A DNA stretch of 64,000 nt, taken from Neodiprion pinetum. Its lineage: Eukaryota; Arthropoda; Insecta; Hymenoptera; Diprionidae. The DNA is taken from contig NC_060232.1 in the NCBI RefSeq assembly GCF_021155775.2, forward strand, positions 18,545,922 through 18,609,921. Reading direction: 5' to 3'. Below the pieces are notes generated by a model. That model was not told where the DNA came from, ran no database searches, and saw nothing but the letters and a program-made list of their open reading frames with translations. Below are positions 20,983 through 32,070 of the stretch, one piece after another. Positions within the stretch are counted from its first letter, which is position 1. Every line of letters starts with the position of its first letter. A program made the translations under genes and the position numbers.

Positions 20983-23300
20983 ACTAATTCTTTCTTTGTA
21001 GATTCTGAATTTCGCGCTCCGGCGCACGCTAAAAGAGTACTTGAACGACAACGATCCCGATCACCGTGGGATCAACAGCTACCGATAACTACCGTTACCA
21101 GCTCTCGATGACTTCGCCTACCGACGATCCCATCAGACTACACTGGCTACCATGGTGTACCTCTAAACTCCTGGGGTAGCGTCCCGCGTCCATCCGAACC
21201 TTTCATATCGCCTCGACTGCCGGCATACAGGGAAATAAAGTCCTCCCGATAGCCGAGGGCACCACTTCTCAAGGAGAAACCAGCCGCCCGCTTTCTCGGA
21301 TGCCATAAGGATGGCATACTGGGCAGACCGTAGCCTGCCATCTTCCGACTTCCCGGCCTGATGCCAGACCGACCCCAAACCACTACGTCCAATTTGATAA
21401 GGCCCTCGTTCTGACGATCAATGCAGCCTTCCTATCAGTAAGGACTATAATCATGTGAGTCATGGTCCACGGATTACAGTTGCATTTCGCCGCCGTGTGA
21501 CTTCATGATCTCCTCGATATATTGTGGGCAGCCAGCCACTACCTATACGACGAAGCCGGAGAAGCGAACCATGAGGCGTCACTTTCCACTCGGTAACTTT
21601 GACTGAGAGGTACCCCGCGTATGCATCTGTCAAAGTAGTCCTCAATGATAGGAAACCTGGACAGTAAATTGAAACAGCTAATAAATCGAACGAGTTGGTC
21701 TCAACTACGAAATCACGAGCAGCGCATTACGCAACATCTAGCGGTAATCTTCGACAACTCATGACCACGCCGTAATTGATATTCGCCACAGGTGGATGGC
21801 CTAATTATGGTGGGGGTCATGGGAATCATGGTCCACGGCTTAGAGTTGCGGCAAGCCGCCGTGTGACTGCATGATTTCAGTAATTGATAAATTTCGTGTC
21901 GAAGCACCTCGTCATTGCCGAATAATTAATTCTTTCGTATTTATGAATTTTCCTGATGTGTATGAATTTCTATCAGTCTGCTTCTGTAGTTTCTATGGTA
22001 TTTTGAGCCCCATTGGATCTATCTTCCGTTTTAAAATTTTCTGTAATTGTAGTGCGTCTTATATTTTATTTCTGGTATTGCTTATTATATTTTATTTATA
22101 TCCGGCCCATTGTATCGTATATCGAGTTCCTTGGAGTATAAACGAGCGTCGAATTAGCTTCTAAATACTACTGTACCTTTTTCTATCGATTTTGGTAATC
22201 CTATATTATTTTTGCCTGTTATTCTTTCCTCTGTATCTTTCCGCAGTATCATATTTCCTTGTTAATTTAATTTCTGTAATATTCTCGATTTTTTTCGCAC
22301 TGAGGTGTATTTAGTGTATTTCTTTATTTTGCGAACTCTCAGAATTTCTCACTCTCTCATTATCTTGTATTCTCTCGAAAGCTATGTCGTAAGATTTCTT
22401 TGTATAATTCTTCGAATCCCTAAATATTGTAAATTATTGATTTTATCGTTTATGAATAACGCTCCCGACAATTATCTCTCGTACTTCACCGTTGACTCTA
22501 GTCTATCGTCTACGCAACCGATTGTTGTAAATTATTGATGAATATCAATCTTTCATACTGGTTGGAATCTATGGTAAATTCGTCTTATTCTTCCGTTATT
22601 ATCTCCCGAACTATCGTTATTTTGTTTTCTATCGATTGCAATAAGGTTCTCACTTTCATTTTTAAGTAACCGAATAAGAATTCGCGTAGCGTCATTTGCA
22701 ACTTGCGTAAGAGCACGTTGCCGAGTGACGTGTAGTTTTAAGTTAATTCTTTCGTCATATCGCTTTTCCCGACCTACGCTCATTTTTCGCTGTTGAATAT
22801 CGTCTCTCGTTTCAAAGCTACCGTTTAATTCCATTCTATCGAAATTTCTGTGAACAACTATCGCCTGTTCTATTAACTACCGTTATTGATTTAAACCTGT
22901 AACCTACTAGACAATATATGACTGATTGACCTGTACATTTTCCCTGACTTCAGTTGCTTCATTATTTCTTTACATTCTTCAATTCTTTAATTGTCGTTAG
23001 CTGCCTTGAATACCGCCACTCTACCAGTTCGTGTGAGTACCTGAGCCTAGCCAGCCGTACAACGGGTTTTCTAGTTATTTTCCGTATTGATTCGTATTAT
23101 TTTTCTTGATTCGTATTATTTTTCTTGATTCGTATTATTGTTTGAAAATCGCCGCTAACGCGTCTGGCGCCCAACGTAATTGATTTTGTAATAGTTGAGT
23201 GTTCAGAATAAGTTGAGAATCGCGCCAAAGTGTCAACTGTAGGTCCTCATCTAAGGGTAACAGAATTTATTGTTACAATGTATGGCATCAAATAACAACG
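20983..23300 (+). mobile_element. LTR-retrotransposon-derived insertion inside PolB
   Basis: Polymerase homology stops abruptly at about 20982 and the 3' region of the integrase begins after about 23340. Between them there is no coding domain. A 13-bp match to a tRNA-Lys primer-binding site lies at 23165-23177, and a diverged direct repeat (ATGGTCCACGG...GCCGCCGTGTGACT) occurs at about 21463 and 21830. It may be an LTR plus leader left after recombination. Both edges are approximate; the missing PolB end suggests deletion as well as insertion. Confidence 0.5.
23165..23177 (+). promoter_or_regulatory. Primer-binding-site-like sequence, tRNA-Lys type
   Basis: TGGCGCCCAACGT matches the start of the known retroviral tRNA-Lys1,2 primer-binding site for 13 bases. 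In LTR retroelements such a site lies just inside the 5' LTR, so the DNA on its left would be the LTR. No gag follows; Polinton integrase DNA resumes within about 170 bp. Confidence 0.5.
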
Positions 23301-23469
23301 CATACTCAATATATAGAGCGTAAAATAAAGACACATTTGTTACAGAAAAAATTTTTATTCATTCAATTTATAATGTTACATGTCAGATTCATTTATCCAA
23401 CTATCGTGTGTACTGTCAAAACCGAACAATTTCACAGATAATTTTTCCCACGCTTCTTGAGAACTTTCT

Positions 23470-24260
23470 CTACTAGATAGATGTCAGGATGTTCAACCTT
23501 GAGAAGCTCCTGTTCGTAGAAACCGCCAGCGATCGGTTGATTTCGATAATCTTTGAGTTTGTACGTCACAGGATGGGTATTGTCTACTTGGGTTATCGTG
23601 AATATCTCCGTCGTCTAATTGGTTGTGTAACCTTTCTCGAAGACGTTTTTGAATTTGCTCATTCAAATTTTGTCGTCAGTTTTAAACTTCACCGGTTTGG
23701 TAGGTATCGCTCGAAACCCTCCGTACGCCTGACGTAATAATTGTTTTTCGTTCGCAACGGTGACATCCGATGGTTTCATTCGTATGGTTCGGTGTTTGGT
23801 GTTGTTGTGAGCCGATACCAAATAAGATAAGATGTCGAGCCACTTGTAGCTTCCTTGCATACCGAACCGTTTTCACATTTTACTTTTCCGCGTACGATTG
23901 AAACGTTCACAGATAGGCGCCTTCAAATTACTGTACGGGGATTAAAGTTTGATTCCATAGAGTGTCATAAGAGATTCAAATTTTGAATTGTAAAATTCCG
24001 TTCCTCTGTCCAGGTGTAATTTTTTCGATACCCGTCCTTGAACTAACACAGATTCCATCGCCTTTGTAACATCATCCCCGGACTTGCTCTTTATCGGTGC
24101 AGCCCACGCATACTTTGAAAAATTGTCAATGACTGTGAGCATATACTTGTAGCCTTCGTTTTGTCCAGCGTACGACATCAAATCAACAAGATCAGCCGGC
24201 CAGGTCTCGTCGACGCGGGTACTCCCGGCGTGCAGGCTTATGCAGTTCCGTCACCAGCGC
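23470..24260 (-). pseudogene. Polinton retroviral-type integrase, decayed
   Basis: On the minus strand the catalytic core is readable: ADLVDLMSYAGQNEGYKY at its start, then MLTVIDNFSKYAWAAPIK and DRGTEFYN (a Polinton rve-type DDE core). Downstream, AHNNTKHRTIRMKPSDV and a chromodomain-like KFKTDDKI lie in the next open piece. A stop and frameshifts separate the pieces, and the upstream zinc-binding region is only faintly visible. The enzyme would insert the Polinton with a 6-bp target duplication. It runs opposite to PolB. Confidence 0.85.
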
Positions 24261-24299
24261 CCGCTTTTCCTCGTTCATATTCCAATGCTCTTAGTCTGA

Positions 24300-25118
24300 C
24301 GTCCAATTTGGAAATTAATTCTGCGTTTTACATCGACAGGTCTTTGCCCGCTCTAAAGTCTTCGTAGAAGGTATCCAAGGCTTTCCCCGTTGTGATCTCC
24401 AAAGCTTTGATCATTTGATCGAGGTTGTCGATTTATTTCTGCAGCAAGTTGAATTTTCGTCTTAAGATTTTCAAAGTTACAGAATTGTCCGGCTCTGCGG
24501 GATCTGCGACATTGGAGTCTCTTGTTCTATATATCGCAATGTCCGTCCGCTGTTATATGAAACACGACACCAGGAGGACCGCGAGTGCACGCAGCTGTGT
24601 TTTTATCCAGCTGACGTCCAAACACGTCCACGCTTATCTCGTGAATGATTGCAGAAACGATGAGAGTTGGCTAATAAATGATTCAGGCTTCCCGTAATTC
24701 TTCAAGAATCCACACAATTTCATTGTTGCGAATTGTATTCCTAACCGTTTGAAATGCCGTAAGCAAACGAAGACGTTCCACAAAGTCGTTAGCGTCGTCC
24801 CAGAAAATATAATCTGTTTTAACACCTTGTCGAGTGACGCAAGCCTGAGGTAGCAAAACACGTTTGCCCGTACGCTTCGACATCTTTGACGATGGGGATA
24901 CGCCTTTGCCTGATGTAGAAATATTGATCAGTTCTGCAATTAGATGCTTGAATTTGGCGCTCTGAGCGTTTTGGATAGGCACGGTGGCGCTATAGTATTT
25001 TCTGTGAGCATTTCTTACGAGAAGGATATTTCTCTAATTCTCTTTGTCGTTGAGGGTAACGTAAGCGCTATCGGGCATCTTCTGAAACAGCAGCTCCAAC
25101 AGTCTCTGCGTTTTCGAA
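24300..25118 (-). pseudogene. Polinton conserved hypothetical protein, C-terminal part
   Basis: The open part at 24683-24982 has DYIFWDDANDFVERLRLL and NNEIVWILEELREA, a combination that recurs in insect Polinton proteins of unknown function. Upstream (minus strand), out-of-frame sequence up to 25118 continues the protein, which is then cut by the pogo-like transposon; the N-terminal part resumes at 27912. The C-terminal extension to about 24300 contains many stops. Confidence 0.7.
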
Positions 25119-25673
25119 TAGGGTAAAAGCCGGATAGTTGCCTCGGACGAATACATGCCGCGGTTAAACTATGTTAGGAATATAAGTTGTGTTGGCGCTT
25201 TACTACAATAAGTAGTAATCGCCCCGCAGGCCTCAATGCCGCTTAAGCCATTGGAATAGGCGCACGTGTTTTGTCCGTGTGAGCAAAAATCTTCTGCGGC
25301 GAAACTTTGACAAGCGTTATAATTATATTGGTAAGTAATTTTTATTGAATATTTTTATTACTGATCATGGTTTCAGTCAACTTTTTGTTTCTTTGCATGC
25401 ATTAGTGTTTAAATTACATTGTTTATCATGTTTTACTGCTAAATAATTTTTATTTATTTTGCAAATAAAAAGGGCAAGTATCCGCATCCAAAAGGATAGT
25501 CGCCCCACTTACTTTCGCGGATAGTTGTCTCTAAAGTGACTGAAAATTTTTTAACAAGCAAAGACAGATTTTATTTTTTTGTTTTTTTTTTCGAATTTAC
25601 TGTGACTCTAATTTGTTGTAAATTAAATAGATATCTACTTAACTGTTTTATATATTTATTCTAGATAAGCAAA

Positions 25674-25865
25674 ATGCCTCGCTAATATAAGCGAAAACCA
25701 GGCGTGGTGCCACGCAACATCAACTGGGCAGAAGAGCTTAGCACTTGCCTTCGCAGAATTGAGAAAAAGAAAAAGTATCGATGAAATTTCTCGAACATAC
25801 GGAATATCCTCTTGAACCTTAAGAAGACGCCACAAAAAGAGTAACCAGCCACTGTTAACTCAAGG
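25674..25865 (+). pseudogene. Pogo-like transposase N-terminus (HTH), broken
   Basis: From the ATG at 25674 the frame reads MPR, a stop, then YKRKPG, and continues with a helix-turn-helix-like SIDEISRTYGIS and TLRRR. This resembles the CENP-B/psq-type N-terminus of pogo transposases. A stop at codon 4 and another before TLRRR inactivate it. The family call rests on the short MPR-YKRKPG signature plus the TA target duplication. Confidence 0.6.
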
Positions 25866-26018
25866 TATATATTCTTATAATTCAAATCATTGAAACTAAA
25901 AACTATTTCATAATATTAATTATTATTTCAAATTGTATCTAATAAAAGATCTCAGTAAATTATAAAGACTGTTAAATAAATAATAAAGATCACTTTAATT
26001 GATATAAATTTCTTTTAA

Positions 26019-27220
26019 TTAACCCCTTGAGTGCCGCGGACAAAGATCTTTGTTTTTCTCGACTTGGCCCAAAGTGCCGAGAAATCACGAATCTTTGTTC
26101 AATGAACAAGTGCCCTAGCAACGCCTGATAATATGTCACCCGTAACTGAAGCGTATTTTCCTATATTTTGGGCCATGCTGAAAAGGATCACATCATTTAT
26201 TTCCTGATAGCCAATGCTAGGAAACTAATTTCGCGGTTACAAACTTATAGTTTTTATTATTTCCAAGAAATCTTTGTCCTGACATAGTAGTCAAGTAGAC
26301 GGGAGAAATGATCACCAAATGATCAGATATTGGGCACTCGGCGGTTTTCGGGGGCGCTGATCATGAATCCGGAGTCAGATTTGACAAATTCCAAGATGGC
26401 GACCTACTACCGCGCATGCGCATGAGTATGACTGGTATATAATTGAGGAATTGCTCCGAAACTGGTCACTCGCGGGTTTTCGGGAGCGCTGATCATGAAT
26501 TCGATACCACATTTGCGAAATTCTGAAACGGAGGCCCAGCACTGCGCATGCACATTAGAAAAAGACCTTTATAATCGAGGACTTGAGCTCACGTCGAACT
26601 TGGAAGTTTTTGGAAGTGCTGATCGCGGGAATGTAATCGAGTTCACAAAATTTCAATATCCTGACCCAGTAACGGACATATGCTATAGAATATTCCGTAT
26701 GAATGTGACTGGTACACCTGAATTGATGATTCAGAAGTTTGCGGGCACACAGAGTGTACAATTCCACAGCGAATCCTGAATTATGTATGAGCCATACCAA
26801 TGCGCATGCGCAGTAGTTGGTTGCCATCTTGGAATTTTGTAAATCCGATATTTGCGACCAGCGCTCTCGAGAACCCCGAGTGACCGATTCCTCGTTTATA
26901 CGCCAGGCATACTAATGCGTATGCGCGTTAGTGCGTCGCCATCTTGGAATTTTTCAGATCTGGTTTCGGATTCGTGATCAGCACCCCTGAAAACCCCCGA
27001 TTAACCAATTCCAGATCTATTCCTCAAGTATAGATCAGTCATACTGATGCGCATGCGCAGTAGCGGGTCGCCATCTTGAAATTTTGCAAATCTGGTATCG
27101 GATTCGTGATCAGCGCCCCCAAAAACCCCCAAGTGGTCAATTTCAGGTGAATTGCTCTAAGTTTGAGTTTTAGTACTTTGGGCACATTTCATAAAATTGA
27201 CTTGGCACTCAAGGGGTTAA
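26019..27220. mobile_element. piggyBac-type MITE, TTAA-flanked, about 1.2 kb
   Basis: CCCCTTGAGTGCC at 26023 and its perfect inverted copy ending at 27216 are flanked by TTAA on both sides. TTAA duplication is specific to piggyBac-like elements. The interior consists of about 130-bp subrepeats (with TGATCATGAAT..., CGCATGCGC and GCCATCTTGGAATTTT motifs) arranged in opposite orientations in the two halves. No transposase is encoded. Confidence 0.85.
26330..27150. repeat. Subterminal inverted subrepeats of the piggyBac MITE
   Basis: About two units of roughly 130 bp point rightwards (26330-26590) and three point leftwards (26740-27150). Each unit combines a CGCATGCGC palindrome, AAGATGGCG or its complement, and a GATCAGCGC core. 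Such arrays can be transposase-binding repeats, which is an inference. Confidence 0.7.
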
Positions 27221-27378
27221 AAATAAAAATCATACCGAGGTTACTATCCCCGCACGAGGCAAGTATCCCCTGAAGCATTTTCCACGCTAGGCTACTATCC
27301 GCCATTGTAGGCAACTATCCTTTTTCTGAGAGGTGAAATAAAACAGTATTCATTCAAAACCATTGTTAATTATATTGT

Positions 27379-27771
27379 AATAAGTCTTTCCGCGTCCAGT
27401 TTAGGTTAGAATCAAAAACTCAATTGCGTTTCTGTAAAAGTAAGAGATTTATTTACACTATGTATTTACACTATGTACAAAACTCACTAATAATCTTAGT
27501 TCTTACCTGTAAAAGTAAGAGAAACAACATTTAAAGCTTCCAATTCTTATAATTTATTTCTGTATAAAGGTCCCGTGATAACCGCTATCTCCTTCGTTCA
27601 ACCTTGTTGAATATTTTCTTTTTGAATTTTTTTCTCTCAAAATTTACTGGTCGTCTCCCCAAGCCCGTGCTCTACCGCGCCATCGGTCGGTGGCCTTCGT
27701 CGGTAACGCGGCAGATTCAAAACTTGAGAGAAGCACCACAGAAGTACACGAGTGTCGTGATTTTCTTTACA
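27379..27771 (-). repeat. Probable solo LTR related to the Gypsy element
   Basis: The segment shares the order of motifs of the 385-bp LTR at 7.5 kb: TTTCTGTAAAA..AAGAGATT, a variable middle, then TTACCTGTAAAA..AAGAGAAACAACATT. On the minus strand it would begin TGTAAAG. Possible TGTA target duplications flank it. No internal region remains, so it would be a solo LTR of a related family. Confidence 0.5.
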
Positions 27772-27911
27772 TGTATACAAAAATAGGCTATTATAGAAGA
27801 TAAAATACGTATGTTATGAGATAAATACTGAATAATTTGCAGCAAGTTCATATTTAAAAAAAAAAATATAGCTTTTGCGAAAAGTGGGGCAACTATCCGG
27901 CTTTTACCCTA

Positions 27912-28335
27912 GAGCGTACCGCCGACTAGGCTAACGAAATCGCGCTCCAAGCTTATCGTGAGTCACCAACCATCAGCCCAGCAGTAGAAAGGTTCCGTAC
28001 CCCGTACACGATATCCAACTCGTGTTGTCTTTGTTCATCGTTGAGCATCTCAAGATATTCATTTTCTGATCTCACCAACGACTCTGTGATAGTTTGATCC
28101 TCTTCGTCTGCAGTAGCAAAAGAATCTTCTGCTTCGGATTCCATTTCGTCCTTCGTCTCATCCTTCGTCGCACTTTTGATTTATTTTACATTCGCCTTTT
28201 CTTTGATAAGTTTCTTGCCTCGAGAAACATTGACTAATTCCTGCAGCTGGGTTATTACACGTTTGAAGATATCCTTTATTCTTTCCTGCAGCAACTCTTT
28301 TCCCTTCTTGAGGATTCTATGCTAACGACGAATTG
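27912..28335 (-). pseudogene. Polinton conserved hypothetical protein, N-terminal part
   Basis: On the minus strand this reads a lysine-rich, coiled-coil-like stretch (KGKELLQERIKDIF), one in-frame stop, an acidic segment (ESEAEDSFATADEEDQT) and an IVYGVRN motif before being cut by the pogo-like element. The rest of the gene lies at 24.3-25.1 kb. The combination of acidic linker, YGVR motif and later WDD-NE-VERLRLL is typical of an unnamed Polinton protein; function unknown. Confidence 0.7.
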
Positions 28336-28463
28336 CATTACTCGCTCAAGAAATATGACGCAAGACTTCTTCATCCTTACGAATTTCCTGCAGGTTTAAA
28401 TAACTTGCTCTTGGAAGTCACTGTTTCGTTTCCTTCGATCATCGTGTATATCATTCTTTTGTC

Positions 28464-28765
28464 ATGTGTAAGAAGCGATCAAGTGAAAAGGTTTACTAAA
28501 TAGCATTTTTAACAAACTCCCTATCGAGTTGCATGTTCGCAGTTACCAATACTGCGGTCCTGATACGAAGTTGACAAAAATAATCCTAAGAGGCGAGTCC
28601 GGTATCAATCCTCTCGACGCAGCGTGCAAGGAATACGATATAGCGTATTCGACGAATCACGAGAACCTTGAAGCTAGAAGTGCCGCGGATGAAATATTAG
28701 TCGTAAAAGCCTGGAATCGGATATTCGCAAATAACGAAAATTTGAGTGAGAAAGCAACCGCTTAG
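28464..28765 (+). pseudogene. Polinton phospholipase A2-like protein (parvoviral VP1 type)
   Basis: The calcium-loop-like YCGPDT and the GINPLDAACKEYDIAYS block define a parvovirus-type PLA2-like domain, known also from Polintons, where it may aid membrane passage. The catalytic HD pair is YD here, so the active-site histidine is lost. The likely ATG is at 28464, with a frameshift before the LPIELHVRSYQYCGP stretch. The frame closes with a stop at 28763-28765 and related sequence continues in other frames. Confidence 0.8.
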
Positions 28766-29620
28766 GCTGTAGCTAACAAGATGAAGGTAAAAACAAAGTA
28801 AGGATGGGGTGTCGAAAACCAAAGTACGTTTCCTTGAACAAAATCATACCTTCGGCAGAATAGTCTATGATTCCGAACTACGATGCGAAAACAAGCATTA
28901 ATTCTGCACTCAATGGTGCTCGAGAAGCTGTGAAATAAGAAGGTGGCAAACATAACGTCCGATCACCACGTGTCCTACCGGTACCCACAATAGTTGGCGG
29001 ATTTCTACTTTTTCTCATACCTATTTTTGCCGGTCTCAGCGTTACGGGTGCGTTAGCGAGGGCTGCTGCGGGTATAGCCAAGGCTGTAAACGATGCGAGC
29101 GTGGTTCAACGAGAATCGGAGGAGAGCAAACGGCATAACAAAACAATGAAAGCGATCGCCTTACGTAAAAGTTTTCATCTTAAACTTTACATACGGGTTT
29201 CGGTCTTCATCTCAATAAAAACTAAGTGTGAAGCTACCACGCTGAGCTTTGATCAACCGGGGTTTGCTAAAATATGCAAAAATCATAAAAATTCCCTACT
29301 TTCGAGGTGTTTTTATGTGTAAGGAAATGATCAAAAACGGACCGCGTAGAAACGAGACAACTGTCGTCAATCTTGACGATAAGGATGGCCCTGGGACACA
29401 CTGTGTTGCATGTAAGAAACGCGGCAATGATGTCGTATATTTGGACAGTATCGGTCGTCTTCAACCTCCGTTAGACCTCGTAAAATATCTCGGTGTTGAT
29501 AGCATTAAGTAGAATGATGAAAAATGTCAGGATTACGATACATTCGATTGCAGATACTTGTGTCTGAAATTTATGAGAGATGAGCTATATAAACATGGGA
29601 CGCAATTTAATAACGTCAGT
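28766..29620 (+). pseudogene. Polinton hydrophobic protein and adenain-like cysteine protease
   Basis: A hydrophobic helix (GGFLLFLIPIFAGLS region, about 28995-29075, in a frame split from what precedes) is followed by GIAKAVNDAS and the KRHNKTM block. The protease begins near GLLKYAKIIKIPYFRG. The catalytic histidine lies in GTHCVA (the usual Trp is Cys), and the cysteine in TFDCRYLCLKF. One TAG at 29510-29512 interrupts the otherwise open frame 29249-29700. The enzyme family (adenain/Ulp1-like) processes capsid proteins. Confidence 0.75.
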
Positions 29621-29632
29621 CCAACATTTGCA

Positions 29633-30340
29633 GTCATCGATGATTCGTTAACGCTAACGATATTTCTAGGCGATAAGCGAACTTTTCCGGAACAAATATT
29701 ATGTCCAAGGCTTCGTTGAATTGTAAACCTTTAATTCCATTTTAAACGTTGACATCGGCCACAATCAAATATACATGAAGTATAAAGTAGTCACTATATC
29801 TACTGGCAGATACGAAATTGAGGATATTGATTAGTATGTTCAAAACACGTTCAAAAATACCGAAATTTAAATCAGTATAAAGCCCAACAATATTACGTTG
29901 TGCAGCTAAATCAAATGTAACCGCATTATAAATTTTGAACTAGACGATTCTATTGGTCAGCTTCTCGGAATTACACGGCGCGTATCGACAGCTAACCAAA
30001 CTCACCAATCCGATATGCCTGGAGCTATTTTCAAGGTCAATGCGTTGCGAGTCGAATGCAGCATTTCAACGGGTGCCTACGTCAACAAGCGCTAAGTGCA
30101 TACTGTTCACGAATCTTCCCCTATCGTTCCGCCGGCGTATAAGATCGTGGAAGTGCCGTTGCACGTTATTTACCTTCCGAACTCCGTCAAGACCATAGAT
30201 CACATACAGCTTTGGTTTGTCAATCAAGATGGAGACCTTCAATTTTCGTGGAGTAGTTATAACTGTGAGACTGCACATCAAATGGCGATAAAAAATGGGT
30301 ATTGTATACAACAGATCACCCAGGAAGAATTATATTAGTA
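29633..30340 (+). pseudogene. Polinton minor capsid (penton-like) protein, copy 2
   Basis: The N-terminal DDSLTLTI region overlaps the end of the protease frame. The conserved core (RVECSISTGAYV, VHTVHESSPIVPPAYKIVE, HVIYLPNSVKTIDH, LWFVNQDGDL) is readable at 30040-30250 with one stop in it. Several frameshifts separate the halves. It sits between the protease and major capsid genes, as in copy 1. Confidence 0.7.
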
Positions 30341-30347
30341 AGTCAGC

Positions 30348-31720
30348 ATGTCCCGATCAAGTCAGTCGTCGATCGATTCCCAAACCGACAACACGTCGAA
30401 ACGTGGCGTTCCTGATAGCTTTGGGTCTCAAACTGATCCCTTCTGAAAGAGGAATTCCCGACAAATAAAACTGCGATTCTGCTGTTCCGTTGTCTGCTAC
30501 GTACCACGAAGGAAGAAATCTTGAGCATTCAAACGCCTATCGTTTTCGACGAATCAATCGCACACCAAGAAATACATGCACACAAACCGTACGCATCCTC
30601 ACCTTTCAACAACAACAATGAGATTCGAATCACCGTTCAGCATCAGGATTTATGCATATGACCGAGCAAAAGTTTGCTACATATTTCTGGAAAATTGTTC
30701 AAATCGGACGGCACTGCAGCAGCAATCACAACCCTAGTTAATAACGCCATCTGCCACTTGTTTCAAGATGTACGGTACGAACTCAAGGCTATAGAGACTG
30801 ATAAATGCAAGAACGTTGGTCTGACGAGCCTGTTGTTCGCTTCGCTCAACCTTAGTCAGACTTGACTTATGGAAAATGCTGGATGGCTCGATGTTCAGGA
30901 AACGGAAAAATTAACTGATGCCGACGGCAACTTCGATGTAGTTATTCCCTTGAGCATGATATTGGGCTCCGCCGAAGACTATCGCAAGTTCACCATTATC
31001 AACGCGAAACATGAGCTGATTCTTACAAGATTGAAAAGTTAATTGAATGCCGTCGTTTAAAATCAAGACGAAGACTTTAGAATCGTGATCGATCAAGTGG
31101 AATGGTTAGTACCGCACGTGAAGCTCTCGAATCAACGAAAAATCGCGATGTTGAATTTCATCGAGAAAGATATATCTGTCTCCATGGGCTTCTGCAGTTA
31201 AAAGTTGTACGAATATCCTTTGCTACCGGCAACCACGAAACATGTTTGGACTGTGAAAACGTCCACCTACTTCGAGAAACCACGATATGTGATGCTCGGC
31301 ACTCAAACGAGTAGAAAAAACAAAGCCGGCAAAAATGCCAGTCATCTTGATTACTGTAACATTACTGGCGTCAAGCTCATCTCAAATTCTGAGTATCATC
31401 CGTACGGTAACCTGAACTTGGACAAGAGTCACAATCGCTTCTCCTTGCGTACGAGATGAACGCAAACTTTCAAGCCACCTATTACGCCAAAGAACCCGAG
31501 CCTTTGTTGACGAAGTGCTAATTTCTATAGTACGAACCTTTGATTCTTATCGACTGTTCGAAACAAAACAAGGCTCTGAAATCTGGGCCAGTAGATATTC
31601 GTATTGAATTTAAAGTTAAAAATAACTTTCCAGGCGGTACATCTGCCTACTGCTTGATTTTACAAGATCTTTTAATTGAATACAATCGACTGAGTGGTGG
31701 GGTGAGAAAATTGGTATAAA
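30348..31720 (+). pseudogene. Polinton major capsid protein, copy 2, disrupted
   Basis: From the ATG at 30348, collinear fragments in shifting frames match copy 1: IAHQEIHAHKPYAS, HISGKLFKSDGTAAAITTLV, DVRYELKAIETDKCKNVGLT, a WLDVQETEKLTDADG block, YEYPLLPATTKHVWTVKTST, SHNRFSL and SGPVDIRIEF near the end. These correspond to the double jelly-roll capsid family of Polintons. At least five frame changes or stops inactivate it. Confidence 0.8.
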
Positions 31721-31724
31721 AACC

Positions 31725-31940
31725 TTGAAGTTTGCAACAGTTCATTTAGGATTTTTTACGATAAAGTTCGTAGTCGACGTGCAAGGATGCAGCAGACCGG
31801 TTCCCGGTTTTACACCAAAAGAGTTGGCAATTGTGTCACTCAACGAAGATACCAACCCGTCAATTTTCCTTCCGGAACCTCCGTACGATTGTTATTTTTT
31901 ACTTGCTCTATTTAAAAGCCGAAATTGGTGGCTGTCATGG
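31725..31940 (+). pseudogene. Polinton terminal conserved protein, 5' part (interrupted)
   Basis: The frame contains FVVDVQG, PGFTPKELAIVSL and LALFKSRNWWLSW, and is then cut by the 7.8-kb composite insertion at 31940. The 3' part resumes in frame at 39704. A likely start is the ATG at 31725. Function unknown. Confidence 0.75.
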
Positions 31941-32070
31941 AATTGTATTACGCGCCTCTTCCTCGAGATCAACTGGTAGTGCCCCTACTCCACACCGATT
32001 TCGCCACATATTTCATAGTTATATATCGAAAAAGTCAGTCCTGCACCCTTGTGCCCTAGATCTAGTCATT
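31941..32070 (+). repeat. Left arm of MITE A
   Basis: The segment GTATTACGCGCCTCTTCCTC through GATCAACTGGTAGTGCCCCTAC to CTAGATCTAGTCATTC has an inverted partner of the first 38 bp at 39347-39392, and of the rest at 39535-39635. It is one end of a MITE later opened by the retrotransposon insertions. Confidence 0.75.

Larger units (their letters stand above)
25121..27909 (+). mobile_element. Pogo/Tigger-like DNA transposon inserted in the Polinton gene
   Basis: Terminal inverted repeats GGGTAAAAGCCGGATAGTTGCC (left) and its complement (right) are flanked by TA on both sides (25119-25120 and 27910-27911), the mark of Tc1/mariner/pogo elements. Just inside the left half is a decayed pogo-type N-terminal helix-turn-helix. 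Much of the interior is occupied by a piggyBac-type MITE and a probable solo LTR, and the catalytic DDE domain is not recognisable. The insertion splits the conserved Polinton gene. Confidence 0.85.

Noticed and set aside
21147..21392. Overlapping minus-strand frames of about 70-80 codons
   Set aside because: Two frames overlap in a GC-richer part of the LTR-like insertion; no domain and no conservation evidence.
20983..23300. Host gene or Polinton ATPase within the PolB gap
   Set aside because: No frame longer than about 100 codons and no P-loop-like motif was found on either strand; LTR-type features explain part of it.
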